The notes: a model not told the origin generated them from the sequence alone. Shown: positions 1 to 13,509, counted from the stretch's first letter. The stretch: DNA of 64,000 bases from Pycnopodia helianthoides (GCA_032158295.1 CM063244.1:6886510-6950509), one strand, 5' to 3'. Numbers and translations: made by a program.

Positions 1-913
1 GTACATCTTTCTTTTTTCATTTTCCAAAATGCAAGTTTTGTATTACAACTTTGATATTCTCTGACATTAACATAGAATATTTATTATAAACCATGCAGCA
101 CACTTCCTTCATAAAAAAGCGAGCTAAGTTTCCGGAATATAAACCGCCATTAATATAGGCATTAAAATAAGATTCAGACGTCACATAAGTCACATCAAAA
201 CACCTGACTTTTTGCATTCAAAATACAACAATTTTTTGGCAGGTGTCGCTTTCAGCGAATCCACAAAGGACAATTATTTTTATTTATTTTTTTTTAATGA
301 AAAAACAAACTCATAATTTAGTTTTTTCAAAGGCTATTTTCAAATTGCAAGGAGTACTTCTATTGGGAATTTTCAATCTAGAGGCAAAATACAGACTTTG
401 ATTATGCTGGTAACTACATGTAGATTGGGGGTCAGACAAATTTGCTGGTTTTCATTTCAGTCAAAACTGCCCAAGCTTACTTTTTCAGCTTGAAAATCAA
501 TGTTTACAAGCCGCAGCTACTGACTTTTGAGTCATGGGTATCCACTGAAACTGAAAAGCTTTTTATAAACGTGTACTTAAAAACTTTTCCTGTGATTTTA
601 AAATGGAAAACAGTACCAGCCCTAACCTCATTCTAAATCACAGGCTTATCAACTGATAAAACGAAGAGGCATTTTCTCCACAATCGAAACTGTAAAATAG
701 CCTGGCGAGTACAGTAGTGGAGACTTTTTCCTTGGTTAAGATTGATTTCTGCTGTTATTACTGAATTTACTTTAATAATGGCTTTAATACAATCACTTGG
801 GACTACATGCAAACCCAGAACACCCTAAGGCTGACCTGCTGCAGTGGTACACACTACCACTGAATCATGTCTGAATACATGCTGCACAGTACAGTGAAAG
901 CAGGCAGCAACGC
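1..913. other. Non-coding, AT-rich sequence
   Basis: I see no convincing exon, repeat or RNA gene. Open frames are short and have no recognisable protein features. Confidence 0.5.
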
Positions 914-917
914 TCAC

Positions 918-959
918 CTTGAAGGCAGCCTTTGAAATGCTAATGATGGCCTCTCCCAT
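918..959 (-). CDS. Weak candidate first exon
   Basis: On the minus strand an ATG (959-957) opens 14 codons reading MGEAIISISKAAFK, followed directly by a good donor, AAG|gtgagc. The peptide looks protein-like, but the exon is tiny and no partner exon is certain. It could belong with the candidate exon at 1,962-2,092, but that one lies upstream in transcript order. Treat it as a hint only. Confidence 0.18.
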
Positions 960-1296
960 AGTGAAATAAAGAGAAAGCTTAGGCCATTGCTAATTACGCA
1001 CTTAACTATACGTTGCATGAACTGTAAACAGTCGCTTGAGAATTTTTCAATTGCACGCTTTCTTCTGGTCATTGCAACAGCCATACCGGTACTACAACTA
1101 CATGTAAGTACATATTGTATATGTACCCATGGCACATCAAATGTTAGCAGCCTGTATACAGTTCACAGTGCATGATTATCGACAACGGATTTATATCAAC
1201 TTTCGTTGTACACTATGCACTATACACCTACATGTATAGTACTAAACATGTCATTTACACAGTACACACAGTACACAATGCAAATGCATCGTTCAG

Positions 1297-1335
1297 AGTA
1301 CATGTACATTACATGTACATGTACGTATATGTACC
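1297..1335. repeat. GTACATGTAC palindromic simple repeat
   Basis: Overlapping self-complementary TACATGTA/GTACATGTAC units are clustered here, with further copies between 1,180 and 1,335. This is low-complexity sequence with no evident function. Confidence 0.5.
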
Positions 1336-1961
1336 TTACGTGTGTACATCAAAAGATGAAATATCAATAACAGTGAGTCACGTGATCGACAGGGTGCATA
1401 ATGGAAGCTGTCAAATTATTGATGATGTGACTGCACTGCATTGTGATGATAATGCCCAAAATAATAGAGTGTTGCTTTAGAGTAAAGGATGACCGCTGTA
1501 CACGTGGCTAGTAGTGGATCCCACAGTACAGTTTAAATGTTCACAGTCCACCTTGAAAGAATTTCTTTGACAAACTATGTAATGTTGCATTCACATAAGA
1601 CCTACAATAAGACATAAGTTGACAGAAAAGATTACTTAGTGGGGCAGATAGGGGAAAAATTGGGGGGAATTGTACCTTTGAATTGATGATACAAGCGTGG
1701 AATTTGGAACACAGGCAGAGTATGTCATAAGCCAGATGTATTTGACTATAGGCCATTGCAGATTGTCCTTTTAAAAAGTAATTTTCAACAGTTTCAAAAT
1801 GCCTGCCAATGCTTGCTACTCTACCTAATTTTCTCAAATGACAAATTGCAATGTACCTACATGTATAGCCAAATATCTTTCTCATGACATAGGCTACTCT
1901 GTCTGTGTGCACAATTCAAAATCCATGCTTGTATAATCAAAGGCACAATTCCGTCACCTAC

Positions 1962-2092
1962 CTGCCGTCTGACAACGAGGTTTAGATGTAAAATGCTCTG
2001 TGGTTCTGAGTGCCTTAAATAATTTACCATATTAATTAAATTCTTCATTTTGACTAGATGTAAATTACCGTCTGCTGCATTTCGTGTCTTCA
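1962..2092 (-). CDS. Candidate internal exon of an unrecognised gene
   Basis: This 131-bp minus-strand stretch is open and bounded by an acceptor (tttacaag|TG) and a strong donor (CGGCAG|gtaggt). It enters in phase 1 and leaves in phase 0. The 43 codons include the segment NLINMVNYLRHSEPQSILHL, which has a plausible amphipathic composition. I do not recognise the family. No neighbouring exon could be joined with confidence, so this may be a chance open stretch. Confidence 0.28.
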
Positions 2093-3167
2093 CTTGTAAA
2101 TCATACAAATTGGTTTCATTTTTTTTCTGTGTATAAACTATAATAACTGTATGCCAAGCTAAAATACACAATAATTGTTTTCCGTCTTGATGTCACTATG
2201 TTGTTACACAAGACAACCAAGGAGGAAAGAAATTGGGAGCATATTTTGTTTCAGTATCACAGCATGTGTTGATTTGCATTGAGTACTCCCCACCTTAGTG
2301 TACACGTGTAAAAAGTGAATCAATGAATACGTCTAACATCTTTAAGACAAAACAGGAAAGTCTTTTACTTCTGCTTTCAGATCAAAGTCTTGAAAATAAC
2401 CGTATTGCCATTTATTTACCCAGAACTTACACAACCCTTTAGATTTTAAATATACAGCAAGTGTCATGATTCCTTTGCATACAATAAATATCTAATGTAC
2501 TGCAAGGACATGTTTTAAAAAGTTGCCCTGTGGGCTTGTGCAAAGAAAATGGAAGGTACTTTGTTTATTCATATTTGTTGTTTACTTATTTATTTTTTAC
2601 TTTATTTATTTATATTTATATTTATATATATTTATTTTGTTGGGGGAGGAGGGGGGAGGGGGGTAAAGGGAAATATTTATTTCATAAAAGCAAACATTGT
2701 TTACAATCAATACTAATTTAAACAAATTACATTTGAAAATTATAATTAAGCAACATCTTGTTGCTCTACAAATGAAATTTATTTATTGACTATTCCACAG
2801 ATTTATTTCAGCCATGATTAGAGGTCTGTTTAGTAGCATGGCTAGCTGATATTTTGTACACATTTAAAAACAAATCCTTGCATGCCTTGAGGAAGGCAGT
2901 GGGTATTTGTACAGGTACAGCAAAGATTAAAAGATGGTGAAGATGAATCACTCAGATGGTTAGTGAAAATAAGAGAAAACCAAATGACAGAAAAACCAAA
3001 CTCCAGGTAATGGTCTTCATATTACTAATACTATTCAAATGACGCATAATGAGCGGTTATGATTTACACAAATCTTGCTTATCATAAAGGAAATTCATCA
3101 TATAAACAGGTTGCCAGCAAAACTGCAGTGTGACATACTTTATAGAATATAAGAGTGGCGACAAGGT
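2093..3167. other. Non-coding; TTTATTTA and G-rich low-complexity tract
   Basis: No gene is seen. A (TTTA/TATATT)-rich stretch near 2,570-2,640 is followed by a G-rich run (2,641-2,670). Confidence 0.45.
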
Positions 3168-3272
3168 CTTAATTGGCCGTTTAAAACCGGCAGGGTCGTG
3201 GCCATGCGGTAAAGGACCTCCGGCTTGCATGGCCACAACCCTGCAAGATTAAAAACGACCGTTTAAAACCAA
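3168..3272. repeat. Hairpin-forming inverted repeat
   Basis: GCAGGGTCGTGGCCATGC is followed about 19 bp later by GCATGGCCACAACCCTGC, one mismatch from perfect complementarity. Weaker pairing extends outward through GGCCGTTTAAAACC on both sides. It resembles a small foldback or MITE remnant. Confidence 0.6.
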
Positions 3273-6200
3273 GTCACTTCTCTTTCATTCCCATTCATAT
3301 TTGTCCTTTTGTTAAAAAGCGTAATGATGTTGGAAAAATCTGTAAAACTTTTCTATCAATTTTCAATTCTTGTCACTTTCTCCGGCTCTGGTTCGCGATT
3401 GGTCAAAATTGCATTGACGTTCACCGGTTGTGTGTACACCCATTAGTAATAGTAGATTTTACACTATTGAGTGCCGGTATATTATTGCGTTACGCGTACA
3501 TTAGCGTTACATGTAAGCTTGCGCGCCATGTTTAACCACTTCTCACCGTGTTTGTATCTCTACAAAATCAAGAATGGATTTCTGTCCCAGGTATTTATGA
3601 AAGTTGGTTCCAAACTGATTTTTAAATATTTCACCTCTTTTTTTATAGAGCTGAGCACCACATGAATTGGAAATTAAGTGACTGGGTGTCTTGGATAGCC
3701 GTGAATTGAAATGAACAGTAATTCTTTAATCTTTGGTCTTTTAAAAAACAAATTGACAACTATCAGTGTCACTTAAAAAAAAAGAGCCAACACAAATGGA
3801 ATTTATTTGTAAAATTATGCCGTCCAAACGTTACCAATTTCTGAAATGATCTGATTTACTGGCTCTGCTGACAAAATGGTAACCAATCTCTTGCCCCATT
3901 AAAATAGTAGTACCAATACGCCTTCCCCTTCTGGCCCGACGCCCACTCAGGAGGTGAAATGATATTTTCGAATAGAAACCCACATTTTTTTGTCAAGATT
4001 TTCCCTTCCAGTTGTCACTTACAATTGCACTCTCAATTGTGGAGAGCCCATTAAAACAAAAATGTATTCATTTAGTCTTTACTGATTCCTGACTGGTGGT
4101 AGTAAACTGTGAATATGACGAGAGGAAAGGGGAATTCTGTGTAGAAAGTACAAAGTTCTATTTCTTGGTTTGTTAGCTGTAGTGAATTGTTGATCCCATA
4201 ATTTAAAACATTTGACAGGTAGAATATCTATATGTATCACTTTACTTTAATTTAAAATCTAATTTAACAAGTCTAAAAAATTAATAACATAACCACAGTT
4301 ATTCTGCCTCGCCTCCCCACTGTCTAAAGTTCGTATTTTATTGTTGAAAACACCACATTATTTTCAATTTACCTCTTCTCAAGTCATAACTGGGCGGTTA
4401 CAATTTGTAATCTTTGCGTAGATTTTCAAAAAAGTAACACAACAACAACAGACTACATTCATTGTTCAATTGTTGTTAATTTAAAATCTATTTATTTTGC
4501 CTTCTAAATTTAGCAATTATCACGACGAAATTTCCACACATACTGTTCACAATTTTATTTAATATTCCCAAGATAACTCACCTGATAATTAGAGCAATAT
4601 TCATATACAGGGTAGTTCCTTTCGCTGTCAAAGTGAAATGCATTTCACAGGATGCATTCAAATGTTAACGCATTGAAAACGTCCACACAACAACCACGGT
4701 GCGGTATGTCATTACTCTCACAAATTGTATGCAGCCGATTACAGATAGGTTGACATTACACAGACCTTACGTGTAATCCAACGGACCTCTGTTTTCTCTG
4801 CCCGAAATTCACTGGGTGCTACAGGTCGTGGAAACGCAGTTTAACATTTCACTTAATCAAAAGATGATAGACTATTTCTCCAGGAATAGAGTGGGTATAT
4901 ATCCAATCCGGTACACGAGCTATTATGAGGTAAATTCTTCACTTTTAGAACGCCTCATTTTTCGATAATCTAAGACTGCATTCGTATTCACAGGCGATTC
5001 ATGATGGCGGCCATAGAAGAACAGACGACGGGTTTCCTGATTTGATAGACAGGGCTCCGGCTATACTATAATGAATGAATATGCGCCACTGGTAACCTAG
5101 CGTTTGCCCTTTCATTGCCCTCACTACTCCAAATTTCATTCGGCTTGTTTTTTTAGTGTTAATCATTACTTGACCCATTGACCGGAGAGGGGGAAATATC
5201 TCAATTGAAGCTTTTGACAGTAACCTATACAATACCGTCATATACTACGTTAAAATTGACTCTTCCTTTAACATCTTTGAAGATTGTGTGGTTTTGCTGT
5301 AAAATGGAAAATCCGTATTTGGAACGCTGCGAGGAATCTCAAATTAATGAATACATGTCTTAGCAGAGTACCAGCGAATTGAAACTTATAGTTTTTCACT
5401 TTTTCCAGCCATGAGACGACGCGAACGCAACACACAAAGAAAAAGACTCAGTCTAAAAAAGACTCGGTATAAAATGATGAACACCAGTCTTCTTTGATGA
5501 CAGGCGTATGTATTCTTGCCCCCCCCCCCTAATTACCAGAGCTGCCTCACAACCACCACACCGTCCGACGCCAACCCGAATGATCAAAGTAACTGCCCAT
5601 CGACGTCACTCCCCGATTGATGGAATAAATGGGTAAAACTGAAAACTTGTGATTTCAACAAAAAATCAACGTTTACGACTCTCCTCATCTTACACCCCAC
5701 ACCACGCCCCGCCGCAGAGCTAAGCCTAATGCATTAATGGAGGTAGACATTATTTTTATGTTCTACTTCCATGATCCAACTGTGCGACAGTGTCGCTTCA
5801 TGCACATATCACAGGATTTTACACATAGCGCGCTTTTATTGAGGATGACCCCTGATGAGACCGTGGTCCAACCATGGAGGATTTCCTTCCTCCATGGTCC
5901 AACCAAAATCGGTCTTTTTGATGCACAGTCTTCTCTACGAACAAAGATTCACAATACTTCCAATAAAGCTATGAAATCTTTAATGATGAATATTTTCACT
6001 TCGCCACTACGAGATAGCCTTTAATCAGGGCGCGTGAATGGTACACTCGGTATATCTGACACGAAAAAAGACTATACGAAGTGGCGGGCTTTTATGAAGA
6101 TACGCGCGTCCGCGGCCGTCACTTCGTCGTGCTTGAATGTGCTATCGCTTGGGTACCACGCGCGTCTTATACCATGTACTGACCAGTAGCCTGAACATCT

Positions 6201-6475
6201 GACGTCACACTACTTCGACTTCGAGGCTCATGAATAACGCCAGATACCTGCCTGGTTGCCAGATGTACCTTTGAACTTGCATTCATTTCACTTGCGTATA
6301 TTAATTATTTAACATGTAGGTCTATACTTTTTAAGAGTGATACTTGTTTCATTTTATAATAAACATACGAACTGGTGGTTTGATTTTATTTAAAAATATT
6401 TATTTATGTATTTGTTTATTCATTTCCAGTCAGCACACAAACAATAGGCTACATGCAAAGAACTAAAAATATATA
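3273..6475. other. Non-coding region without a supported gene
   Basis: No exon with both splice sites and a protein-like translation was found. A short inverted repeat (ACCATGGAGGA/TCCTCCATGGT, about 5,869-5,898) lies inside an otherwise unremarkable open frame. A C-run occurs at 5,520-5,529. Confidence 0.4.
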
Positions 6476-6479
6476 TTAA

Positions 6480-6814
6480 AGCGGATGCTGCATACGTTTG
6501 GTAATTGGAGCCTTCTGAAAATTTCACTTCGAAAATCACCGAAAAACCGGAGCAAAAAATTATTTCCTCGCAGGAAGAATATTCCCCCGTTAGGATCACA
6601 CTAGTCTGAGAAGCGTTTCGACAGAAACGCTTCTCAGGTTCAAATTTTGGGGAATAAAAAGTGATATATTTTCCATAATCGTAATAGGCCTACTTCGAAA
6701 GTTAAAAGTTTCTCAAAATTCAATATACCACCCAATGCTGCTGTACTTCTTACCAATTAAGTGTTTTTGTTGCCATTACTTTTCAGAGTCAGTTACCAAA
6801 CGTGTACTGTGCCT
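6480..6814. mobile_element. TTAA-flanked MITE
   Basis: TTAA at 6,476-6,479 and 6,815-6,818 bounds a 335-bp non-coding segment. Its ends carry the inverted motif ACGTTTGGTAA...TTACCAAACGT. A perfect 14-bp-arm hairpin (6,606-6,637, loop GACA) sits inside it. TTAA target duplication is the hallmark of piggyBac-type transposition. The element is related in sequence to the one at 39,223-39,566. Confidence 0.65.
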
Positions 6815-8119
6815 TTAAGACTACAGAAAACAAACCTGAGGATAACCACAAAAGCGGGTCACTAAATAAAGGCCATCCAGACAGCGACAAACCTAGCAAA
6901 GGAAGGCCAAAGTACAACAAGAACAAGTACATCATAAACATTTAAAAAATTGCACACAAAAAATATCAATTAAAATTTTTAATATATATACTTTTCTGGA
7001 TAGAAAATTATGCTAGCAACTATTATGACCGCCACTTTTTCTTTCATCGCGCGACTGACAACATGTCCTATTAGACTGGTCTGACCCCTCGTCTATAATA
7101 TAATTCGCAAGGATACAGACAGGCACTGGTCTTACAAACCCAATGGTTTCATTGGACAGACATGCAGTGACGTAGCTCCATTTACATTGTGTGTGTTATG
7201 ATTGGTCCGTCCGAAGTGATAGTTTGTCAGCTACTCTCTCAGCTCTTGCACTCCCGATGGGATGCATGCTGCATAGTGCATACTCATCTTGTGTATGTTT
7301 TGTGTGTGTATGTGTAATGTATCTCCGTCCGACGGTAGTATGAAGACAGTATAACTGCGGTGGAGGAACCATCCCACCTCCAAGAGCAAGCTACAAAACT
7401 CAACAGCCGACTATCTGCTAGTGCTGTACACTATAAGCACGGAATTAAGTATTTTGTCAACACAGGTGTATTTTAAAAACGGAATTAAAGTAGTAGGCCC
7501 CTATCAATAAGATCATCTTTGGTAGTACGTAAACGTAGTATACAATAATTCAAACACTATAAACAGGAGTAAAGTTATACTGTGCACCATGGAGAAAAAC
7601 ACGTCATGGTGCAAGGTCAAAGGTACATCTGGCAGGATCCTGCCAGGCGCGCAAGGCCGGTATCTGGCGTTATTCACAATCTAGCCTTTTTCGTGTCAGC
7701 ACTCAGCAGTGGTGGCGCTGTTCACGCGTTGTCCCAACGGCTCGGGTTGTATGCATCCGGCCGGGTAGCCGCGCCAAGCGCCTTGACTAACGACTAATCT
7801 CCTTGATATTATTGTTGTCATTGGTAATCTTTGGTCTTATCGAATTTACAATGACGGTTCGATTCGAAAGTCTCATCCATTTATGCGTATACGTTGATTT
7901 CTTTGATGAATTTATGCGATGACAGAAAGGGATCTATTATTTGTTTTTTGTATAATTATGCTTGTGAAACCTTTTGGGAACTTCCAGAATGGTCATTTTG
8001 AAAAACACAAATTCCGTACTGGAACACACTGGTACAGGTCAGTTATACAAAACCTCCGTCCGTGTGGGTAACACAATCTCATATCTGGCGTGCGCTCCAC
8101 TTGACGATATTTGCGCATA

Positions 8120-8181
8120 CAAGTAATGAACCACAAGGGAAACCAACTTTATCGTCAGTTTCCCTTGCGGTTTATTACTTG
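8120..8181. repeat. Foldback hairpin of the CCACAAGGGAAAC family
   Basis: Two 24-bp arms (8,120-8,143 and 8,158-8,181) are nearly perfect reverse complements around a 14-bp loop. The same AATAAACCACAAGGGAAACTGAC edge occurs next to tRNA-like SINEs elsewhere in the window, for example near 37,940, 50,225, 57,370 and 61,185. This marks it as part of that repeat family. Confidence 0.6.
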
Positions 8182-9635
8182 ATATTTGAAATGAAAAAGT
8201 TGCATCCCCATAATTATGCACTACAGACTAAAAACACTGACTGGTGGAAGAATCCCACATTTAGGAACATATGTGCGTCTTGAGTCTCGACAACTTATAA
8301 CTGTACAATAATTCACCATTGCTTTATAGGAACCTTTATAGACCTATTATGAACTTAAATTTCGTTCACATTTTCTTCAAAAACTACGGGAAAATGAAAA
8401 TTCTAATGAAAATAATTTGCGCCTGCATCAAACTTCTTTTGCTTGCGTCGCGTACAGGATAGTGTGGCAACCCCCGTTTTGTATTTTTCCTCACCGTGGG
8501 CCGCAAAAGATGTAGCCTAAAGCCATATCTAGTCTATATTAATGGAAATCAAAGTTCGGGCTACACACATGCATACAATGGTAACAGGCTTTATTCAAAA
8601 GGCTTTGGCCAGTTCATGGAGCAGATGAAAGTCTATTGTTGTGTGGTCTTCAATGAACAATTTGGTGATAATGTGCGCCACAAAGGCTAATCGAGGACCT
8701 ATGTTAGGCTATTCCAAACCATGGCTTGGAATTGGGCTCAGGCTTATGCTCCGTCCGCCTGTTTGAAGCCCCCGTGCGGAAAGCGTTCAGTTCTCTAAAA
8801 ACTAACTGAGCCTACGCCTAAGCTCAAGCCAAAGCCGCGGTTTCGAAAAGGGCCACATGAAACGCCAGGGGGGAAACGCAGCCAATTGCCACTCGTGCAG
8901 TGCCGCGCTCGGTCAGTCTTTTACTAGCTAGAGACAGAGAGAGAAATGAATTGCTTCATTTCCGTAAAACGTTGTTGCATAAATTTTGATAAGTCCAAAT
9001 TTAATTTTGTTTTGAAAACTTGACAATGCATTTTATTTCAGTGTTCATTTATATTTCATAAGCCCACTTATAACTACCCAACATGAATAACTTGCTACAC
9101 AGACAGTGACAGGTTACCAGCCAAAAAAAACACAGTTACTTAGACCCTATAATTATAGTATGCAATGTCAACGGTACCCAACTTTTCAAAAAATCTTAGC
9201 AAATAAGCTTGCTTTAAAAGCATAATTTTCTGAAATTGGGTATAGAAAACAATATTAGACTATTTAAAATGAAAATACTACTGGCAAACCTACCAACCTT
9301 AACGAGTAAACTTCATTCATAAGTAAACACAAATATATTATAAAGAGACCTTTAATAAACTTTACACTACTTTAGACGTTAAGGCTCAACTACTTTTAGC
9401 TGAAGTAGAATACATTATAGCTTCTATTCATAACTGCCTTATTAATTCTAAAAACTTCCTTGCCACAATAAAAAGAAGAAGCAACTAGATATAAGTTTTG
9501 TTGCAAGCACAAAAACAAGGTGTTCGGGAAGTGTTTCCCCCAGGACCAAGCATTTACTACTCAGTATAAGCATGTTTGATGGACTTTGAACCTTGCGGTT
9601 GATTTGCCCGCCGTTTAACTGATTTAGATCACGTA

Positions 9636-9656
9636 GTGTGTGTGTGTGTGTGTGTA
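9636..9656. repeat. (GT)n microsatellite
   Basis: An uninterrupted GT dinucleotide run. Confidence 0.9.
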
Positions 9657-10175
9657 TCCCGTGGTTTGACAGCGGGTCAAAAAATACCCGTAATAATTGG
9701 TAACTAGACTTAAGTTTTTGTTCTAACAAAAACGAGGTGTTCGGAAGACACGTCACCAAATTAACAGAGCTGGTGAAAAAAACAGAGGAAATTTGGTAGA
9801 CTTGTCTTAAAATTAACATTTTTGAAATAAAGCTTAACTTGAAAACTGTTGACGTCAACGCGCAGCACATGCCAGGAAGAGAAAAAGTTAACCTAATAAC
9901 TGTGGCTCGAGGGCCTTCGTTTCCAATGCTACTGGCTATTACATAACATAATGTTACTAAAAATAAATATTTTATGTACAATAGAAAAATTGGAATAATT
10001 TAGTAAAAATTGCACAGGGAATAAAAGGGATAAAAACAGAAGCATCAGGGAAGGTAAAACTTCACAATGGACACCAAAAATTACCGTAATGCTAATAAGA
10101 AAAGGAAAACAGGTGAAATTGCTGATCAAGTACCAAGTCTGGAGTACGAGTATGTGTACAATGATAAAAAGCATG

Positions 10176-10610
10176 AAAAAAAAAAAAAAATAATAATAAA
10201 AATAAATAAATAAAAATAAATAAATAAATTAATAAATAAAAAATTAAAAAACCTGCGACAAGCCCACATAGCCCAATACAAAACCCAACGGACTAAATAA
10301 ATATATAAATATAAATAAACAATTGAAATTGAAATTAAAATAAATGAAAAAATTAATGAAGAACAAAATGAAAAAGTTAATGAAAAAATAATAAATAAAT
10401 AAAATAAATAAATAATCAAGCGAATAAATTAATAGATAAATAACTAAAAAGAAATAAATAAATAAAGAAGAAAGAAAGAAAGAAAGAAGGAAAAAAAATA
10501 ATTAAATAAATAAATAAATAAATAAATATATAAGTAACTAACTAACTAAACAAATAAATAAATAAATAAATAATTAAATAGATTAATAAATAAAATTTGC
10601 ACAGGAGTTC
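10176..10610. repeat. (AAAT)n-rich low-complexity tract, probable LINE tail
   Basis: Long runs of AAAT/AATA on the plus strand read (ATTT)n on the minus strand. They lie immediately downstream of the minus-strand reverse-transcriptase fragment, as expected for a CR1/L2-like element ending in a short tandem repeat instead of poly-A. The tract could also have expanded as a plain microsatellite. Confidence 0.7.
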
Positions 10611-10630
10611 AAAAGGAAAAAACAGATGCA

Positions 10631-11690
10631 TCAGTCAGTGTCGTACAAATGGCTCCTTAATGAATTGGTCCAGCGCCGAAGAGGAAGTTTAACCACCCCA
10701 GTCCTCAGACTTACCGGGAGTTCATCCCAATAACGAGCAAAGACATTCACTGGTGAAAAGTGAAGTCTTTGCGTCCGAGCCCTGAGATGTCTAAACCTAA
10801 CCTCATCAACATGACGGCCATTGACTACCACATCACGCATGACCACTTCACTATTGATAACACCGTACAATGCCTTTACAACAAATGAAAACAGGAGAAA
10901 TTTCCTTCTACATGCAAGAGAAGACAGCTTTAGGATGTTCAGTCTATCACTGTAACTCATTTCAATTCTTCTTTGTTTAAGGATCATCCTAGTAGCCCGA
11001 CGTTGAATTTTTTCCACTTTTTCACAAAGATTAATACTATAAAGGTGCCAAATGGGCTGGCCGACTGGTAAAACCAAGGACTTGTACAATGATAAAAAAA
11101 GCATCCTGTGACAAGTCCCGTGCAACACTATAAATAAAACCCAGTAATTTGTTGGCTTTGGTAGTGACATATTGTACATGATCGTCCCATGTGATTTTGT
11201 TGTTCAAAACAACACCAAGATATTTAAACTTTGTAACCACTTCCAGCTGTTTGTTATTGAGAGTGTACTGTGGATCCACTGAGTTCCTCGACCATGTGAC
11301 TCGCATTACTTTAGTTTTCTTAACATTGAGTTGCATATGGTTATTTATACACCAACCATGAATATGATTTATGTCCTCTTGAAGTAACACTTCATCAGAC
11401 TGGGAATGTATAGGACGGAACAAGAGTGTGTCGTCAGCAAATAATAAAGTGGTGGAAATAGTATGATGAGGAAGGTCATTGATAAACAAATTAAACAAGA
11501 GTGGGCCTAAAATACTACCTTGAGGTACACCTGAGCGAACAGTGAACCATGTTGAATGTGAACCTTTAAACAGAACCTGTTGTTGTCTTTCAGAAATAAA
11601 GGATCTTAACCACTGCCAGACATTGCCAGCAATGTTGTATTGTTTGGATAACTTATGCAATAAAATATCAGTTATGTTTTTTTTAATAAA
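10631..11690 (-). mobile_element. Broken non-LTR retrotransposon reverse transcriptase
   Basis: The minus-strand translation carries classic LINE reverse-transcriptase motifs: a palm segment with WQWLRSFISERQQQVLFKG, the template-grip motif SGVPQGSILGPLLF, the catalytic FADDTLLF box, the KYLGVVL motif, and a thumb/connection region. It ends with a C-terminal motif that includes WDELPVSLR and LRSHLYD. The protein is split over two frames that overlap at about 11,037-11,179, so there is at least one frameshift. The endonuclease and the start of the RT are missing (5' truncation near 11,690). It is best placed in the CR1/L2/Jockey group. It is a dead copy. Confidence 0.9.
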
Positions 11691-11879
11691 TATTAGACGG
11701 ACTATCTTTGGGTATGAAATATCGATGAAACAACAGCGACGATGTATTCCAACATGTAGCTGTTCAGTGCATGCAATGCACACGTAAACTTAACTAAACG
11801 TGCAATGCACATGTGGCTGTACAGGTACAGCGTATTTGTACATGTGTTCTTTCACTATCGTGTGTCGTCAATGCGGGTC

Positions 11880-12660
11880 AACTTAAACGGGCGCTTTTTT
11901 GACCAGATGTAAAGATCAAATTATTGGTATTGCTGTGCAAACGTTTGGGCAGACTAAACGTTCCACAACCTGATACAAAAATCATGCAGAAAAGTTGACT
12001 AGTATTTAAGATATGAATTTTTGAAGTTTTTAACTTCCGATTTGAACCGGAAGTCAAAGTCAAATGGGGTCAAGTTTTGTGTAGCGTTTGTTACATCTTC
12101 AACGACCTGTCCGATGATGTGTTGATTGTAAAAATCCAACATGTGGTTCACGAGTTATGATTTTTTACAAATATTAAACTTTTATTTAATGTAATTCAAA
12201 ACATGATGACGTCATCATGACATCATCAAGTTTGTGTCGTCTTGATATTAGGTTTCAATTGCCCCATGAGTTTCAATGTTTAATTCAATTTGAATCTTGA
12301 GATATGCCCCAAAATTGAATTTGTTCACGAAAAAACACAAAGGCAGACTTTGACCTTCCGGTACGACCGGACATAAAGGTCATACGATTTTGACGTTAAC
12401 TTTTTAAATGTTGCCCAAGTCTTGAACTATCAGATGCCTACATCAAGGCTTTCAAATTACCGAAGTTACATCAAAAAGCAAATGGTCCTTTTAAAACTTA
12501 AAAAACCTTGTAATTTGACACCTGGTGAGGTCATTGTGACGTCACCAAAAAATATATCTTCTACTAATGAATATCTAACTATGTTTCAAGTTTCAAGTTT
12601 ATGTGAGTTTGGGAAGTGTGTCATTACTTGCGGACAATCGACGCTGAGAAGAAGCTGAAG

Positions 12661-12691
<31 letters not shown>

Positions 12692-12692
12692 C
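11880..12692 (+). mobile_element. Poly-A-tailed non-coding retroposon
   Basis: The plus strand ends in an A-run of about 27 bases (12,666-12,692). The body contains repeated motifs typical of a multicopy element (GACGTCATCATGACATCATC, paired CCGGAAGTCAAAGTC-like segments) and no long frame. Just past the tail is a small hairpin, TTCGGACTTTTGTCCGAA. The 5' limit is uncertain. Confidence 0.5.
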
Positions 12693-13214
12693 AAGAGGTC
12701 TTCGGACTTTTGTCCGAACACCTAAATATCACATCCGTGAAAGCTTCTGCTGAATAAATTGTCTACTTGCTATGTTTAGCAAGGTGACAGTGGGTATCAA
12801 CTGCATCTCTGGCAGGCCTGGAATTACACAGACGTCATGGCCTCTATTGCCCCTGGTCTTGGACTTGGTGCCCCTTTAACAGTAGAAAATGGCCTTGCCC
12901 TCTCAAAGAGAGCACAAAGCATATCTTTTGACACAAAATTCATTCTACTGCAAATGGGCAGATAACACTGTTCCAAGGATCAGAACTATTTCTTAATTTC
13001 GGTTCTTCTCTCAGAACCACCACTTCTCACAAGTGAGGTCATACCCACCATGTGGTTGTCACCCACAAACTATTTCGTTACAAAATCCTACAATAAATAA
13101 GTAGGGCTAACCTGAAACACAAAAACAATAAATTTAAATAAAATAGTAATTAAATATAAAGATAACACAATAAGTTTGTTTACCACCTTTGCATTACGAT
13201 CTGCAGTTATACTG

Positions 13215-13320
13215 AAAATCTAAAATCTGTACATAATTGGCAGTTGGTAGAGCGCAGCGCGCTAATCTGGAGGTTGCAGCTAGGTTTGAGTCAATTTTTC
13301 TTTGTTCAACCCAACATTTG
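13215..13320 (+). mobile_element. tRNA-like SINE fragment
   Basis: The motif GTTGGTAGAGCGC, followed by CTAATCTGGAGGTTGCAG and a degenerate B box, matches other copies of the tRNA-derived repeat in this window. It is degraded and not a functional tRNA gene. Confidence 0.6.
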
Positions 13321-13509
13321 TAAAAAGGAGCATTCGCACAACACGTCACATTCACACAGTGCAAAATCTTATTTCTGGAGTGAATTGTAGGCTAATTATA
13401 CAGTACATTATAGACTTTTGTTTGCCCCCCCTAAATTTAAGTTTTCCCCCTATTGCCCCCCCCCCTACATTCAATAAAAGCGAAAACTGATGAGCTCTCC
13501 TTCATTACT

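Larger units (their letters stand above)
6815..10175. other. Mostly non-coding, with small repeats
   Basis: No confident gene. An ATG in a strong context (caccATGG, 7,589) opens a short frame followed by a GGTACAT donor-like site, but nothing confirms it. A foldback repeat lies at 8,120-8,181 and a (GT)n tract at 9,636-9,656. Two similar sequences containing AGGTGTTCGG (about 9,485-9,530 and 9,700-9,750) suggest an old repeat. Confidence 0.4.

Noticed and set aside
5737..6024. 95-codon plus-strand frame
   Set aside because: Contains an inverted repeat and no conserved features or splice signals.
9448..9981. 177-codon minus-strand frame
   Set aside because: Contains a (GT)n-encoded HTHTHT run and low-complexity hydrophobic sequence, with no splice context or recognisable domain.
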